Assembly (NCBI GenBank): GCA_946803715.1
Contig: CAMPET010000018.1
Location: 484,115 to 547,735, forward strand
Direction of reading: 5' to 3'
DNA length: 63,621 nt
DNA from: Beroe ovata
Taxonomy: Eukaryota > Ctenophora > Nuda > Beroida > Beroidae
A model generated the notes under the pieces. That model saw only the letters and a list, made by a program, of their open reading frames with translations, made no database searches and had not been told where the DNA came from. The first letter of the stretch is position 1; each line of letters begins with the position of its first letter. Shown piece after piece: positions 12,225 to 23,480 of this stretch. Both the position numbers and the translations under genes were made by a program.

Positions 12225-13673
12225 TCATTGCTTCTTTTTCTTTTTCTGCACCTCGATGTAGACTGCTTTTTCAGTCTGAGACAGAGAGGTGATTGGGTTA
12301 TCAAATTTGGATCTTTGCATTCTAAACTATTTGAAAACTATTATTAATTGTAGAATACTCGAATTACCTGATCGTGAAGGTCCCGGAAAAGACCAAAGAA
12401 GAAGCAGTACTCAAAGAATACGAAGAATGGTGCCGTGAGAAGAGCCTGCACTAGACTATCAATAAGAGCAGGCCGTCTACCCTCAAACATGCCATGTCCT
12501 GCAAATGTATAGTTGTGGGTATATGGGGATAACTATTAACTCAGAATTGGATGAACAATTTTGGTATGATTATATGGTTGGAAACTTTGAGATAACGGCT
12601 TGTAGGCATTACTGATAATGGTTAATTCATAATGAATTCGGAGAGTTCCATCACTTGTCACGCAAGCCTGTACTGACGAACTGGTATCAGCAAATACCAT
12701 CACAAGCATTCCTACGAGTACGTCACAATTATGCAGTGGTGTCAGAAAGTTGTGACGAATGGGGTACCCAATCGTCAAACTAGCCTGTTCTGACAAACTG
12801 GTGTCAACAAATTCCATTGACAGCATTCCTACGTCACAGTTATGCAGTGGTGTCAGCAAGTTGTGACGAATGAGTCCCCCAATCGTCACACAGCCCTGTT
12901 CTGACGAACTGGTGTCAGCGCATTCCATCGCAAGCATTCCTACGTCACAGTTATGCAGTGGTGTCAGCATGTTGTGACGAATGGGGTACCCAATCGTCAC
13001 ACATGCCTGTTCTGACGAACTGGTGTCAGCGCATTCCATCGCAAGCATTCCTACGTCACAGTTATGCAGTGGTGTCAGCATGTTGTGACAGAATGATAGT
13101 AATATCTCGTTTTAATATCTATTGGTTATAAACTCACCGACAAACTGCGCTATCCATGACACAACATGAATCCCTATCAACCACTCCAACTTGTTAGCAA
13201 TATCCTGCACCCAGTATAAGTGAGCTGAATACACCTGCAATAATATAACCGACTTCTCCCACAAAATGATAAATCACGATATATCCAGTTGAAGAGAGAT
13301 AACCTCTACTCACCATGACAGATAGAATTGGGAGTGTGATAATTCCAGCAGGAGGGTACAAGTACAGGTAGTAAACAATGTACACGAGGGTGGCAACGTG
13401 GGACACTGTCACCACTTGGTCCCCGACAGTCGAAATACCAAGTGGAGCGAGGAGTGCCATTCCTGGGTGGTGTGAAGATGTGGTGTCAGGGAGTGTTGCT
13501 ATGGCAACAGAGACGAGACGCCACTATACCACTGAAGTGTCAAACACACATGATCATGAATACTAACCTGTCCATAGTAGAAGGGGAACGCAAATGGCGT
13601 GAATGAGTTTGTTCAATGCATCACTGTGAAATGAGCCGTAGAAAACAAGTTCCTGCTTCAATGCTTCAGACAT
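12225..13673 (-). CDS. Mpo1-like (DUF962/YGL010w) ER membrane protein
   Basis: Five exons (13568-13673, ~13314-13462, ~13138-13233, ~12367-12499, 12225-~12316) join to a protein of about 190 residues. The family member in yeast, Mpo1, is an Fe(II)-dependent dioxygenase that alpha-oxidises 2-hydroxy fatty acids made from phytosphingosine. Hallmarks seen are YGSFHSDALNKLIH near the N-terminus, AHLYWVQDIANKLEW, and VSWIAQFVGHGMFEGRRPAL, which carries the conserved His and the GHxxFExRxPAL block. At least four hydrophobic segments are present, for example HVATLVYIVYYLYLY and QALLTAPFFVFFEYCFFFGL. The lysine-rich end (KKKKKQ) resembles an ER retrieval or cytosolic anchor tail. The last acceptor was chosen at the TTTCAAATAG site because it keeps the frame open. 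The intron between exons 3 and 4 carries a 111-bp tandem repeat. Confidence 0.9.
12640..13088. repeat. 111-bp tandem array, four copies
   Basis: The phrase ATGCAGTGGTGTCAG occurs at 12731, 12842, 12953 and 13064, exactly 111 bases apart. Because 111 is a multiple of three, the minus strand stays open for 181 codons, which looks like a 37-residue protein repeat but lies inside an Mpo1-like intron. A related array is at 43140-43510. Confidence 0.95.
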
Positions 13674-13699
13674 ATTCCTAAAAGAATGGAAAATGAATG

Positions 13700-14253
13700 A
13701 AAAGAGTCACGAAACTTAAAAATCTCAAGCAAGGGAAGGGGTGATAAGAGAATGATATGAAACGCATATAGAATGAAGTGAAACAAATAAGATACAAATA
13801 GTTCCACCAATTTTTACACTTAACACAAATGATATGCTTCACAGGATGTGTTATAATAAAAAATGTTAAAATTTAATCACATTTAAATCAAATTTTCGTA
13901 AACGCGATTAAACATGAATCTCACACCGATCACTTGTTTGCCCTTTGTAGAGCTACATTCTCTGTAAAACGAACTCCATAATCCACAGAAAAAAGACAGT
14001 TATTTCCCTCAACCCTATCGAGAGTAAACCACAAGAAATCCTCGTTCTTAAATGAGTAAACGAGGAACTATTGATATCAACACAGAAATAGCATGCGTGA
14101 AACATTGATGCATTTGATTGGTTAAAGCATACAATTGACTAAAGCATTAGATAGTTGTTCCGATTAATCATTATATTCCTTGCAGGAGCGAATGGCAATT
14201 GCTAAAGTGAGTAAGGTAAACGCAGAGAACGGAGGTAAGAGAGGAGATGTATA
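13700..14253. other. Intergenic DNA between Mpo1-like and SNX3
   Basis: AT-rich sequence with no exon seen. It must contain the promoter of the Mpo1-like gene and the 3' UTR of SNX3. Confidence 0.4.
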
Positions 14254-15278
14254 TCAATGAGATCGAACTTTGCCAGGAGTGTAGTTCTTATCTGAAACAG
14301 CAGGATGAGGTCAGAACCATTTGGTGGGATGGAAAATGACAGCAATTACTAATTGACGTAAACTTACCAATAACTGGTTCGGTCAGGAACATATGTAGAC
14401 ATTTCTCACTTTGTGCCAATGGATGTCCAGCGATCTTGTTGATGAAACCTTCGATTGCCTGCCTCCTTTCTTCGATGAACTCCTCTTCAAAAATCCCTGA
14501 AAGAGATGAAAGATAAAAACTGAAATAGGAAGAAGTCGGAAGCGACGCTCGTGCCATCTTGAATTCTATAACACGCGCGAGAAAAACATACGTGCGCGCG
14601 AAAAACGGGTCTCGCAACGTATTTCGGGTCTGGAAACTAGCAATAGAGGGAAGGCGAAGACCTATCATCATAAAAAGGAAATGTCAAGAAATATAATAGT
14701 CCACATACCGTCATCTCCTCGAAATGGAAGCAGTCGTTTCAGAGCCTTTCCTGGCAGAGTGGGGACAATAATCTGAAATGAACAATGATGTCAATTGTCA
14801 ATTGTTCCGATTGTTAATACCCGTTGATGATCAATGATTCCTGCTCATGATCATTGATCAATGAACATAAACAATGATCAATGAACATGCTATACCTTGC
14901 TCTCCTTCTCCAACTCGCCTCTCAGCCACTCAAAGTCGCTGTACCGTCGTCTAACCGAACATTCTTGCACTCGGAAAATGGGCAGATTCGTCTGAGAGCA
15001 CAGAGAATGATCACAATATGTTCATGACAAATGGTGGTTCAATAATGATTGATAGAAGACAAATGGTGATTAATTCATCTACTTTGTATTCCATATCCCG
15101 ATTCCCCTACCTTTAGCCGGACTTCATAGTCGGTGTAACGTTTGTTAGCCACGCCATGAGTTTCAGGACTACAGACATCTATCTCGAGAAAGTTGGCCGG
15201 CAAATCGTATGCCTCCTGGAGGGTCTGGTCCTTGGGTGGCAGCCGTGATGTTATGCGGTCATCGACAGTGGACGCCAT
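14254..15278 (-). CDS. SNX3: Sorting nexin 3/12
   Basis: A PX-domain protein that binds PtdIns(3)P on early endosomes and works with retromer to recycle cargo such as Wntless. Exons are 15111-15278, ~14895-14993, ~14711-14785, ~14360-14502 and 14254-~14291. The protein reads MASTVDDRITSRLPPKDQTL, then NFLEIDVCSPETHGV and RYTDYEVRLK. The PtdIns3P-binding block RRRYSDFEWLRGELEKE follows, then PTLPGKALKRLLPFRGDDG, EEEFIEERRQAIEGFINKIA, GHPLAQSEKCLHMFL and a short tail KNYTPGKVRSH. It is full length at about 160 residues. An in-frame ATG at 15341 would add 21 residues. I prefer 15278 because it matches the family's usual N-terminus. SNX3 and SNX12 cannot be separated here. Confidence 0.95.
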
Positions 15279-15572
15279 GCTACGTGAGACAGTGATTGTT
15301 GATGATGGGAGATTGGGAGAAGGTATGGAAGGAATGGGCAAAAAAATGTAGAAATTATTTGTAATTTAGAGTATTATTAGCACATTACACAACAAACGGT
15401 TATAGCTAAATAGGCAAAGATTCATAGCCATGATGTTCGAATAGTCAAATTCAATACGCGGTTCAAATATTTCACTCAATTGCAATAACCATATTTCTGT
15501 CTCATATCTCAATCCACCACCTCAAAAGAATTTTATCACTGAAAAATATTTTCTTGTGTTTGAATAATACTG

Positions 15573-18500
15573 TCACGTGACCTTGGCACGGTTTCGCATG
15601 ACTTTCTTAATACAAAAGTCCCAGGAGAGGAGTATCTGAGTCATGGTACAGTTCATGGTTAGAGAGATGAGCTTGTTCGCAAGTTCCATCTCAACACTCG
15701 CACCCACCTTGCTTTGTGATGGTTTCACCTGTGAGAATGTGTTTTGTAAGGAAATTCTCCGAATTGTCCACCCCCACTTCTCTCTTTCACAAATCACGTA
15801 AGAATTAGTTGTCTCCGGGCGCCCCCTCTTCCCGTTCAGCACATCCCATTTAGACCCGCCCTTGAAAATATAAAGCTTGGTGTTAAATACACCACCCATC
15901 CCTATGTAAATGATCTGCAATAGACTCGCCTCATGGTTTCAAAATAGTACCATAGCTCAAGGACCACTAGAAACTCGGACAACCAAAATTTCACGNACTT
16001 GAAACTTCTACCATAGCTCAAGGACTATTAGAGCAAAATGCTGCATTATGTGCTGTGAAGAGAATTATAACAAAATATGAGTGAGAATAGCAGTGATTGT
16101 TATCACACGTGTACAATGGGGTGTAATTGAATACAACATATCAATGAGGTACGTACAGTGCATTTGAAACCTAATATATATGGAGAGCTCAATGGGTGAG
16201 TCTGCATTACATGACAAGCACGAAACTTCGTGTCAGCATTTCCGAAGCGTAAAAATAGGGACTCAGGCTAACATTCGCGACAATAGATCTTGAAAAAAGG
16301 CATCAAACATTCAAAAAAAAACGAAAAAAGGCAGTAGGCAATAAAGCTGCCCATGACAGTGCTGTCGCATGCGTGTACGTCACTGATAGCATTCCGACAT
16401 TTCATCGTCAGTGCAATGCATAAGTGGTGTCAAGCACACCTTCGATGACGTAGTGGTGTCAACGCAGCGCATATTAAGCTATTGCACGGTCATTTTTACA
16501 CACAGCAATAGTCCATAAGGAACTCACAAAAGCGCCTCAAGACAAAAAAGAAGGCAAAAAGTGCTGTCTGAAAAAGGCAATGGGTTGGTGCAATGTATGT
16601 CGACCCCAACTAGTCGTGACCTCTTATTGCTTTTACACTTTTTTAATATATTATGCGATGACGGCTGCAATAAAGCATCAGAGTTACGCAATAACCCACG
16701 AGCTAACAAAGTGACGCATGGCACGCAAAGTGACGCACACTTACACAACAACGACACATGGCACGCAAAATGACGCACACGCCACACGTAGGTACACAGC
16801 AACGAGACATGAATGAAGTGACACATGACACGTGACACGTGAATGAAGTGACACGTGACACATGAATGAAGTGACACGTGACGGGCACTTACCCACGGTG
16901 ACTGCTCGGGGTATTTCTTGGGGATGATAACAGTGAGGTTAGGAACAACACAGTATTTCGTGTGTTTGACAGATACTTCAACATTCCCCCTGGCCTTGTT
17001 CTTCACGACAGCCTGTGATGGGTAGCAGGGGGTAAAGGGAAAGTCGGTTTGGTGACCAAACCGACTTCCCCTTCACCCCCAAACTTTGGGCTTATCACTC
17101 ATCGACCAAGGACATGTTCAATGACATATTGATGAAACAAAGCACTTAGCACGTATAAAGTGCACTTTCGTTTAGTCAAGAGTTTCAAACTGAAAAGCGC
17201 GGCAAAAACAGTGCCCGGGTGTGTTACCTTGAGGAATGAGGGTAGTCGACTAATTTCACTGTCTAGCAGGTCTGAAGACGAAGAGTCTCGTTTCTTGGGA
17301 CGCTTGGCCGGCGGGTAGAGGGCCACATCTCCACAGAGAGAGTCGAGTGCTGGGCCGAATGTTCGCCTGAAATGTAAATTGCCATTTCATTGAAACGGAG
17401 AGTTTGTTTGTGGTCCCCTTGACGATGATTTTAAAATTTCCCTTAAGTTCCATAGGCGGATTGTTAGTCCAACGCTATAGAGACCTAGTTGCCATCCATA
17501 ATCCGTCATTCAACTACCGAGTCTTCAACTCAGGCCAGAGCTCAAACTTACCTCGCATCATTGTGCGTCACAAATTTTGAGAACGGTGTTGGGGGTATCA
17601 TTACAACCTCTGTTATTTGATAAGCACACAATGGTTTCCCTCCCCCTCCAATCTCAACACGAAGACAGAGTCACTACAGTGTAATCATTTTCTCTTCGCT
17701 CATCCACAATCGTGAAGAACGGTTCTGAATAGTATCGCGTGTCTCCGGCGAGCGTGACACCAGGTGACAGTCTAACACCTGAACTGAATACAGGCGACAG
17801 TTTCGCTTACAGACGAGAAGAGAGGGGGGAAGATAATGATCGAACGTGTATCACCCTTTTGAGAGAAAGTGATACTACTCTTAGGGTGAGCAGCCAGTGG
17901 GATTGAAAAGCGTGATTTTTGTTCACTACTGCAGTAGTTCAGTCATCACAGTGTTATCACGCTCACGACTGTTGACGCAGAGCATTGACACGGAGTATAA
18001 TTGTTTGTTGCGGTTGAGTATTTACATATTGGCACATTGTCTGATCGGTCAACATAATCACATAGGTAGTATAAATATTTCTCATTCACGTACTTCTCCT
18101 CAACCACGTACTTCTCCCCACTTATCTGTCAGTAAGTGGGGAGTCCCCACTTACTGACAGATAGATATAGTTACTTAGTGAGTTACTGTCCGCCTCTGAC
18201 ATCTGTCAAGCTGACACTTACTGACAGAGCTATCTGAACAGCGAATATTCTCAGAGCGATGAGTGATCTAGGATGGACATGCTTGGTAACAGGAGCTAAT
18301 AGGGGACTGGGCTACGAGTTTGTGCGACAGTGTGTCTTAGCAACACAAGAGTCGGGTGGGGCAGCATTCTACATTTGTTGCTGTAGGAACCCTGCGCAAG
18401 CAACTCAGTTACAGCAACTTATAGCAGAGAGTAAGAATGAGAAGATCCAGTTTGTCATTCTCAAATTGGAGGTAAAGCGAACATTTTCATTGTAAATTGT

Positions 18501-21394
18501 AATTTCCATTGTTGAAACAGTGGAAACCAATCTTAAACGGACATCTCGCCACTATTTTCAGTTGACAAGTCCAGCAGACAGGGCTGCTGTAGTGGAGTAC
18601 TGTCAGGAGAAACTGGGGGAAACTGGACTCAACATGCTGGTTAACAACGCTGGCATCATGCCACACTACTGTAGCGAGGGTCTGGAGACAGTGACGGGCG
18701 AGGAGCTCCACAGAACATACGCTAACAACTTCATAGGCCCGACCCTCCTCACGCGTGATCTCATGGGGCTGATCAGACTGGCTGCAACCAGAACACCCAA
18801 CAAGACAAAAATCCTGTCCATGTCATCCAAGTCGGGGTCAGTGGGACACAAGAGATTCATGATTGGCGGCGCATATGACTACAGGTGCAGCAAAGTGGCT
18901 ATCAACAGGACAGCCAGGAACTTGGCGGCTGAGTTTGGGGGAGAAGGAGTGATCGTGCTGCCTGTGTGCCCGGGATGGGCGGCCACAGACATGGGGAATA
19001 GAGGCCACCTCAAAGCAGAGGTTCCTGTCACTGAATCAATCAGGGGTGTTAGGGACGCTGTGAGGGGTGCAACTCAGGACACAAATGGGATCTTCGTAGA
19101 CCACTTACTGGAGTATCCGCCGTGGTAATGTGACTATCCAATGATACCACAATATGATACCACAATATGATATTCAGAACAATTATCATCATTTAGAGGA
19201 GAATGTAGGATATTGTGATAAATCGAAACATTTAGTTATCTGATGATTTCATATTGTTATTTGTTATTTGAGTCATATTGTTACCTGTATTGACTGCATA
19301 TTTCCACCACTTATCATATTTATATGATCATTGATAGAGGATATTTTGATAATTCAAGTTATCGGACTTATCTCACCTGATAGAGTGAAACAAATAAGGC
19401 TTGCAAGCATGGTTTGCTATGCCGTCAATGAGAGGCTGGCAGAAATGAGTGTTCCTACCGCTAGCCTGAGCGTTTGTCTTGTCAATTGAGCCTGAAATGT
19501 TGAGGTAAGCCTGCGTGGTATACCGAGCATGTTAATAGAGTATTTCAACACGTCATATAATATATTCAATGATCATTGATAAACAGATAGATTCAAATTC
19601 ATGTGAATTAAATTGAATTGAATTGAAAGGTCAGGAACTTGATTTGTTTTTAGGATTGACGCATACCTTGAGACTTATCAGCTGATTGTGGACCCCGATC
19701 AACAGAGGAGGTACTTGCTTCCGACGAGGGTGTAGCTCCTTTGTTGTTGAACAACTTGAAAAGAACTGATTCAACTGTAGCAAGAGCTTCTAGCTTTACT
19801 TTCCTGGATTGCATAAGCAGATCCAGCAAGTCGTCTATACGTTTCATCTCAGGTCCTACAGCTCCAGGTTTCTTTTCTTTTAGTTTTTGGAGAGGAACAA
19901 TGTACTTTTTCTGCAGTTCTGCTAGCTTCATCTGTGAAATATGAATATGATTTTAAGATAAACAGATAACATTTTCACACATCAAAAGCGATAACAGATC
20001 AGAATGCATCATCACCAAACTTTTGTACTGAATAGGGCAACTTACAGTGTACAATGTATCATCATCAGGTTGCTGAACAGGAGGCTGGGGATTTTGAGAT
20101 TGCATGTGTGGGGATCCAACATTTGGCCCTGAATAGATCTGCCTCCTTTGTACCATACCGATTGGCACACCGCCAGGAGGTACACCCTGCATTACTCCTG
20201 GATCTAACTGCATAGCCGAATTCATATGGGAAGGGTGCATTGGGTGCATAGTGGTCTTCAAACCTGGTCGACCTTGTGGCATTCCTGGCCCACTTTGAGG
20301 CATCCCTGGACCACTTTGCGGCATTCCTGGACCGCCTTGTGGCATGTTTGGCCCTCCTGGTGGCATTCCTGGCCCTGATCCGCCCTGTGGCATGCCAGGC
20401 CCACCTTGCTGCATTGATGGTGGCATTCCTGAACCTCCTGGTTGCATTCCTGGCCCCCCAGGTTGCATTCCTGGCCCACCAAGTTGTATTGATGATCCGC
20501 CCTGCTGCATTGCAGGTCCTCCATGTTGAATGCCCTGTGCGCCCTGCTGCATTGTACCCCCACCATGTTGAGAGGACATATGTGGCATCATACTTCCAGC
20601 TTGCGATACCATAGGCCTCTTTTGCATCTGAACCTTCTTTGATCTACAGTGGACTAGTACCTGGCATATGAGGTATTGTTATCTCAATTCATCACTTTAT
20701 CACATGCTAGAAAACCCATTAATTGGGCGTGGTAAACTACACAAATTCAAATCAATAACACATAATGCAAGTCTCCACTCCACTGTACTTATTTGAAATG
20801 AAGGATTAAGGAGCACTAGGTCACAATTCGATCATTCCCTCAAATTTGCACAGACAGATAATTGACGCTTGCCCAGTTTTTAACTTTTGTTTATTTGTAC
20901 ATTTGTATAGCATATATATGTTGACAAAACAACATAATGAGAAACAATGTGAGTCAAGAATAAAAGCAACAACTCAAGAAAAATGCTCCAATCAGCTTGT
21001 ACATTCTTCCTATCACCAGAGAGATCAATGTTATGAAAAAACCAACATCATAAATGAGCTACCAGTTCACCACCACAATCGTAGCACGTGTCCATGGCAA
21101 GGCATACTTTCAGTTAAAATCAGCACATGCAACTCATAAAAGTGACGGACAAATGGACTGCCAAATAACCAGATGTAAAAAAACTAACTTCGATAACTTC
21201 TTATAAGTAGAATGAGTAATTAATCAAAGTATCACCTTTGCTACATTTTGTAGATATTCCTCTATATCTTTGCTCTTGTCCATAATTTGTTGTTCTATAT
21301 CTTCAACATTTTCACTTTCAGCATTCCCACAATTTTGAAGGGCTTCCCGCAACTTCATGATATTCTGCTGCCTCATTTCCTTATTGGACTGCAT
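15573..21394 (-). CDS. MED15: Mediator complex subunit 15
   Basis: A tail-module Mediator subunit that carries activator signals to RNA polymerase II. Exons placed: 21236-21398 (KIX-like domain, MRQQNIMKLREALQNCG and KDIEEYLQNVAK), 20046-~20627 (Gln/Gly/Met/Pro-rich PGMPQGGPG repeats), 19667-19931 (KKYIVPLQKLKEKK and IDDLLDLLMQSR), 19380-~19490 (FCQPLIDGIANHACKPYLF), 17227-~17367 (RTFGPALDSLCGDVALYPPA), 16892-~17010 (CVVPNLTVIIPKKYPEQSPW) and 15573-15729 (C-terminal helix block). This order matches MED15: KIX, Q-rich linker, coiled region, then the conserved C-terminal MAD domain. The ATG at 21394 is chosen because family KIX domains sit at the N-terminus. A short upstream coding exon is possible. 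Splice acceptors around 20627 are ambiguous. An SDR gene is nested on the other strand. Confidence 0.88.
16690..16885. repeat. GAATGAAGTGACACGTGACA minisatellite
   Basis: Imperfect tandem units (GACACATGAATGAAGTGACA, GGCACGCAAARTGACGCACA) lie in the intron of MED15 just downstream of its 16892-17010 exon. They create spurious Cys/His-rich ORFs on the minus strand. Confidence 0.8.
18123..18163. repeat. Perfect 20-bp hairpin upstream of the SDR gene
   Basis: TATCTGTCAGTAAGTGGGGA is followed by one G and its exact reverse complement. A further CTTACTGACAGA copy follows at about 18219, close to the SDR start at 18259. It could be a transcribed hairpin or a small MITE remnant. Confidence 0.85.
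18259..19128 (+). CDS. Short-chain dehydrogenase/reductase (sniffer / C-factor type)
   Basis: An NAD(P)-dependent oxidoreductase of the classical SDR family. Two exons, 18259-18471 and 18562-19128, give 259 residues, the usual size. The Rossmann nucleotide loop is TGANRGLGYEFV. The structural NNAG motif (LVNNAGIMP) begins the second exon's core. The active site shows Ser in MSSKSG and YxxxK as YDYRCSK (the Tyr is followed by Arg-Cys-Ser-Lys). The PG segment is CPGWAATDMG. The sequence most resembles the sniffer-like carbonyl reductases that reduce small carbonyls, but the substrate cannot be read from sequence. It lies entirely between MED15 exons 17227-17367 and 19380-19490 on the opposite strand, with its own start and stop, so it is a nested antisense gene. 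TATA-like elements and a strong hairpin precede it. Confidence 0.92.
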
Positions 21395-22129
21395 ATTGCT
21401 GTGGAAGCAAATAAATACTGATGTAGTCTTATTGATTGGACTCTTACACTATTCTGATGAATATATTTCAATTAAATCAATCTAAATGCTTACACTGTAG
21501 CTCAGTGGACACAATCTGGGCTAAAGTCATGAAATTAAAGGGAATGCTATAACTACTGTGCCCTATCTACTGTGTTTTAATCTAATAAACTGCATTATGT
21601 CAAATCCTTGGGGAAAGAGTCTCACAAGTTAGGTTGGAGAGTAATCCGACCATCTTAACTCAAGAACATACTCATGCATTCAGGACAGATTCCAAGAGTC
21701 AAAACTAGCAACTATGATATTCCCCGATCTACTATAACTCATAATTGAATTGAATTGAATTGAATTGAATAATTTTGACATGAATCAACACTAATATTCA
21801 CTTAAGACTGATCCCTACAAGACTTCACTAGTAAGTACCCCAGTCTGGGCACCCAGAATAAAACATTTATATAACAACTTATTGCGTCAAACATACATGC
21901 ATAACTCTCTGATATATCCATTGCTTATGATATGTCAATGAAGGGCAACAAACGATTTTAAGGAGCTTATCACTTAACACTACCTAAAAATGCAAAATCA
22001 AATAAAACTCGAATTATCAGTCTTAGACTAATAGATAAAAAAATAAAAAGTAAATACCATTGATGCTTTTCAAATAATTTCGTTATTGGGCGGCACAAAT
22101 CACGATGTATGCACTGGGCGTGTGTTTCA

Positions 22130-22450
22130 GGTTTCTCGCGCAAGCGCGCCTTCATCAAAGGCCTGTTTCGGCCTTCGATGAAGGCGCGCGCGCCGCGCGC
22201 GAGAAATTGAGGTCAGATAAAATCTGACAATGATAGACGCTGTCGAAGATTTCGTTTTTGCCCGCGCGGCGCGGCGCAAACTTTTTTCAGACGCAAACTT
22301 ATTTTTTAACTTGTAAAATTTCACCCTAGCCTTGCTGGCTGGATTTTCGGGCAGAATGATAATTGCGTGGCGCCGACGGTAGGAAAAAACTTTACAATTT
22401 TCACTTATTTTTATGCTCACTTCTGATGATGATGGTGCTTTGATCGATAA
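22130..22450. mobile_element. GC-rich foldback element (family A, copy 1)
   Basis: Dense GCGCGC palindromes (TTTCTCGCGCAAGCGCGCC, GCGCGCGCCGCGCGCGAGAAA) surround a segment with TGATAGACGCTGTCGAAGATTTCG. The same phrases recur near 34.3-34.5 kb and 57.3-57.5 kb. No transposase is present, so it looks non-autonomous. It is located just upstream of the MED15 start. Confidence 0.65.
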
Positions 22451-23480
22451 CGCGCTTTTGTTTCGTTGATGGAATAAATGCAAGTAGGTTTTGATTAGAG
22501 CAATGTTCAAATTTATTTTGAGTCGACAGTTGTTGCTTCTGCTCAGTGCTGTGCAGTTATTCTTCTCGACTCATGGTAAAATACGATGTTATTTTCAATA
22601 ACAATACATATACACATTCAATAGACTTTGTATCACTGTCTTCAATGTTCAATCATCTGAATCAATACATATACACTACACAAATTATAACGATTAACGA
22701 AAGTCCGACAACTGGGCAAGCACCATTTTCTGTGCTTATTCAAAGAAATTGCCGAATTGTGATCAAGTGCTCCTTCATAAAATCATTTGATCAAATAAGT
22801 ACATTTTGATCACAGGTTATGTTTAGCTGTCGTTCTAAAGTAACATCCTGCTGTCTTTCCAAAGGGTAGTGTATCAGGTCAACTTGGCGGGTTTTCTAGT
22901 TACTCAATAAGTAAGCAATTACTACATTTCTGAGTTTGAGTTTTAACTTATGCATAACCCTAAAGGACTGAACCAGATAACACAAGAATGCCTGAACTCT
23001 GAGTCTTAGATGGCCAAATATTCAGTTTCACTGTTCTGTTGTGTGGAAAGTCGAAACCTGGGGGTCCTGGGCCTATCATAGACAGTCAACCATCCATTAT
23101 GTCAACTTGTTCCAGCACAGCATTACCCAAGTGCTTACATACTATGTGTTCTGCACTATGTGTAAAATATGGGCCCACAATATGTGCAAATTGCAACCAG
23201 TATCATAAATATGATCTTCATTTCAGTTCCACTTCATGGCACCTTAGCCTTTCCTTCCATCACTCCCCTGCAATCCTGATAAAGAGTCCAATAGGTTACC
23301 ACTGAGACAAATTGGTTTTAAGGTTGCTTGGAGTGCTTGTATAAAGCACCAAATCACAAATAAGTAAAGCTTAATATCAGCATCAAATCAGTGTTTTTAT
23401 TTCAATAATCCAGTCAATGGACTAAAAAAATAGTACCTACCTCCTAGAATTTAGCAACGTAACCATGAAATGAAGAAAAA
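22451..23480. other. Intergenic spacer between MED15 and the UNC13-like gene
   Basis: The two genes are head to head. No exon is supported. The small plus-strand ORFs (about 22546-22809 and 23039-23305) lack domain-like or compositional support. Confidence 0.45.

Noticed and set aside
12536-13081. 181-codon minus ORF that reads as a 37-residue tandem-repeat protein
   Set aside because: It is a 111-bp minisatellite whose period is divisible by three, lying inside an intron of the Mpo1-like gene. The related array at 43 kb has irregular spacing and broken frames.
16524-17006. 160-codon minus ORF with many Cys and His
   Set aside because: Only the first ~40 codons are a MED15 exon. The rest is translated GACACGTGAATGAAGTGACA-type repeat past a good splice donor.
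20276-20614. Plus-strand repeat-rich ORFs opposite MED15
   Set aside because: They are antisense shadows of the Gly/Gln/Met/Pro-rich MED15 exon.
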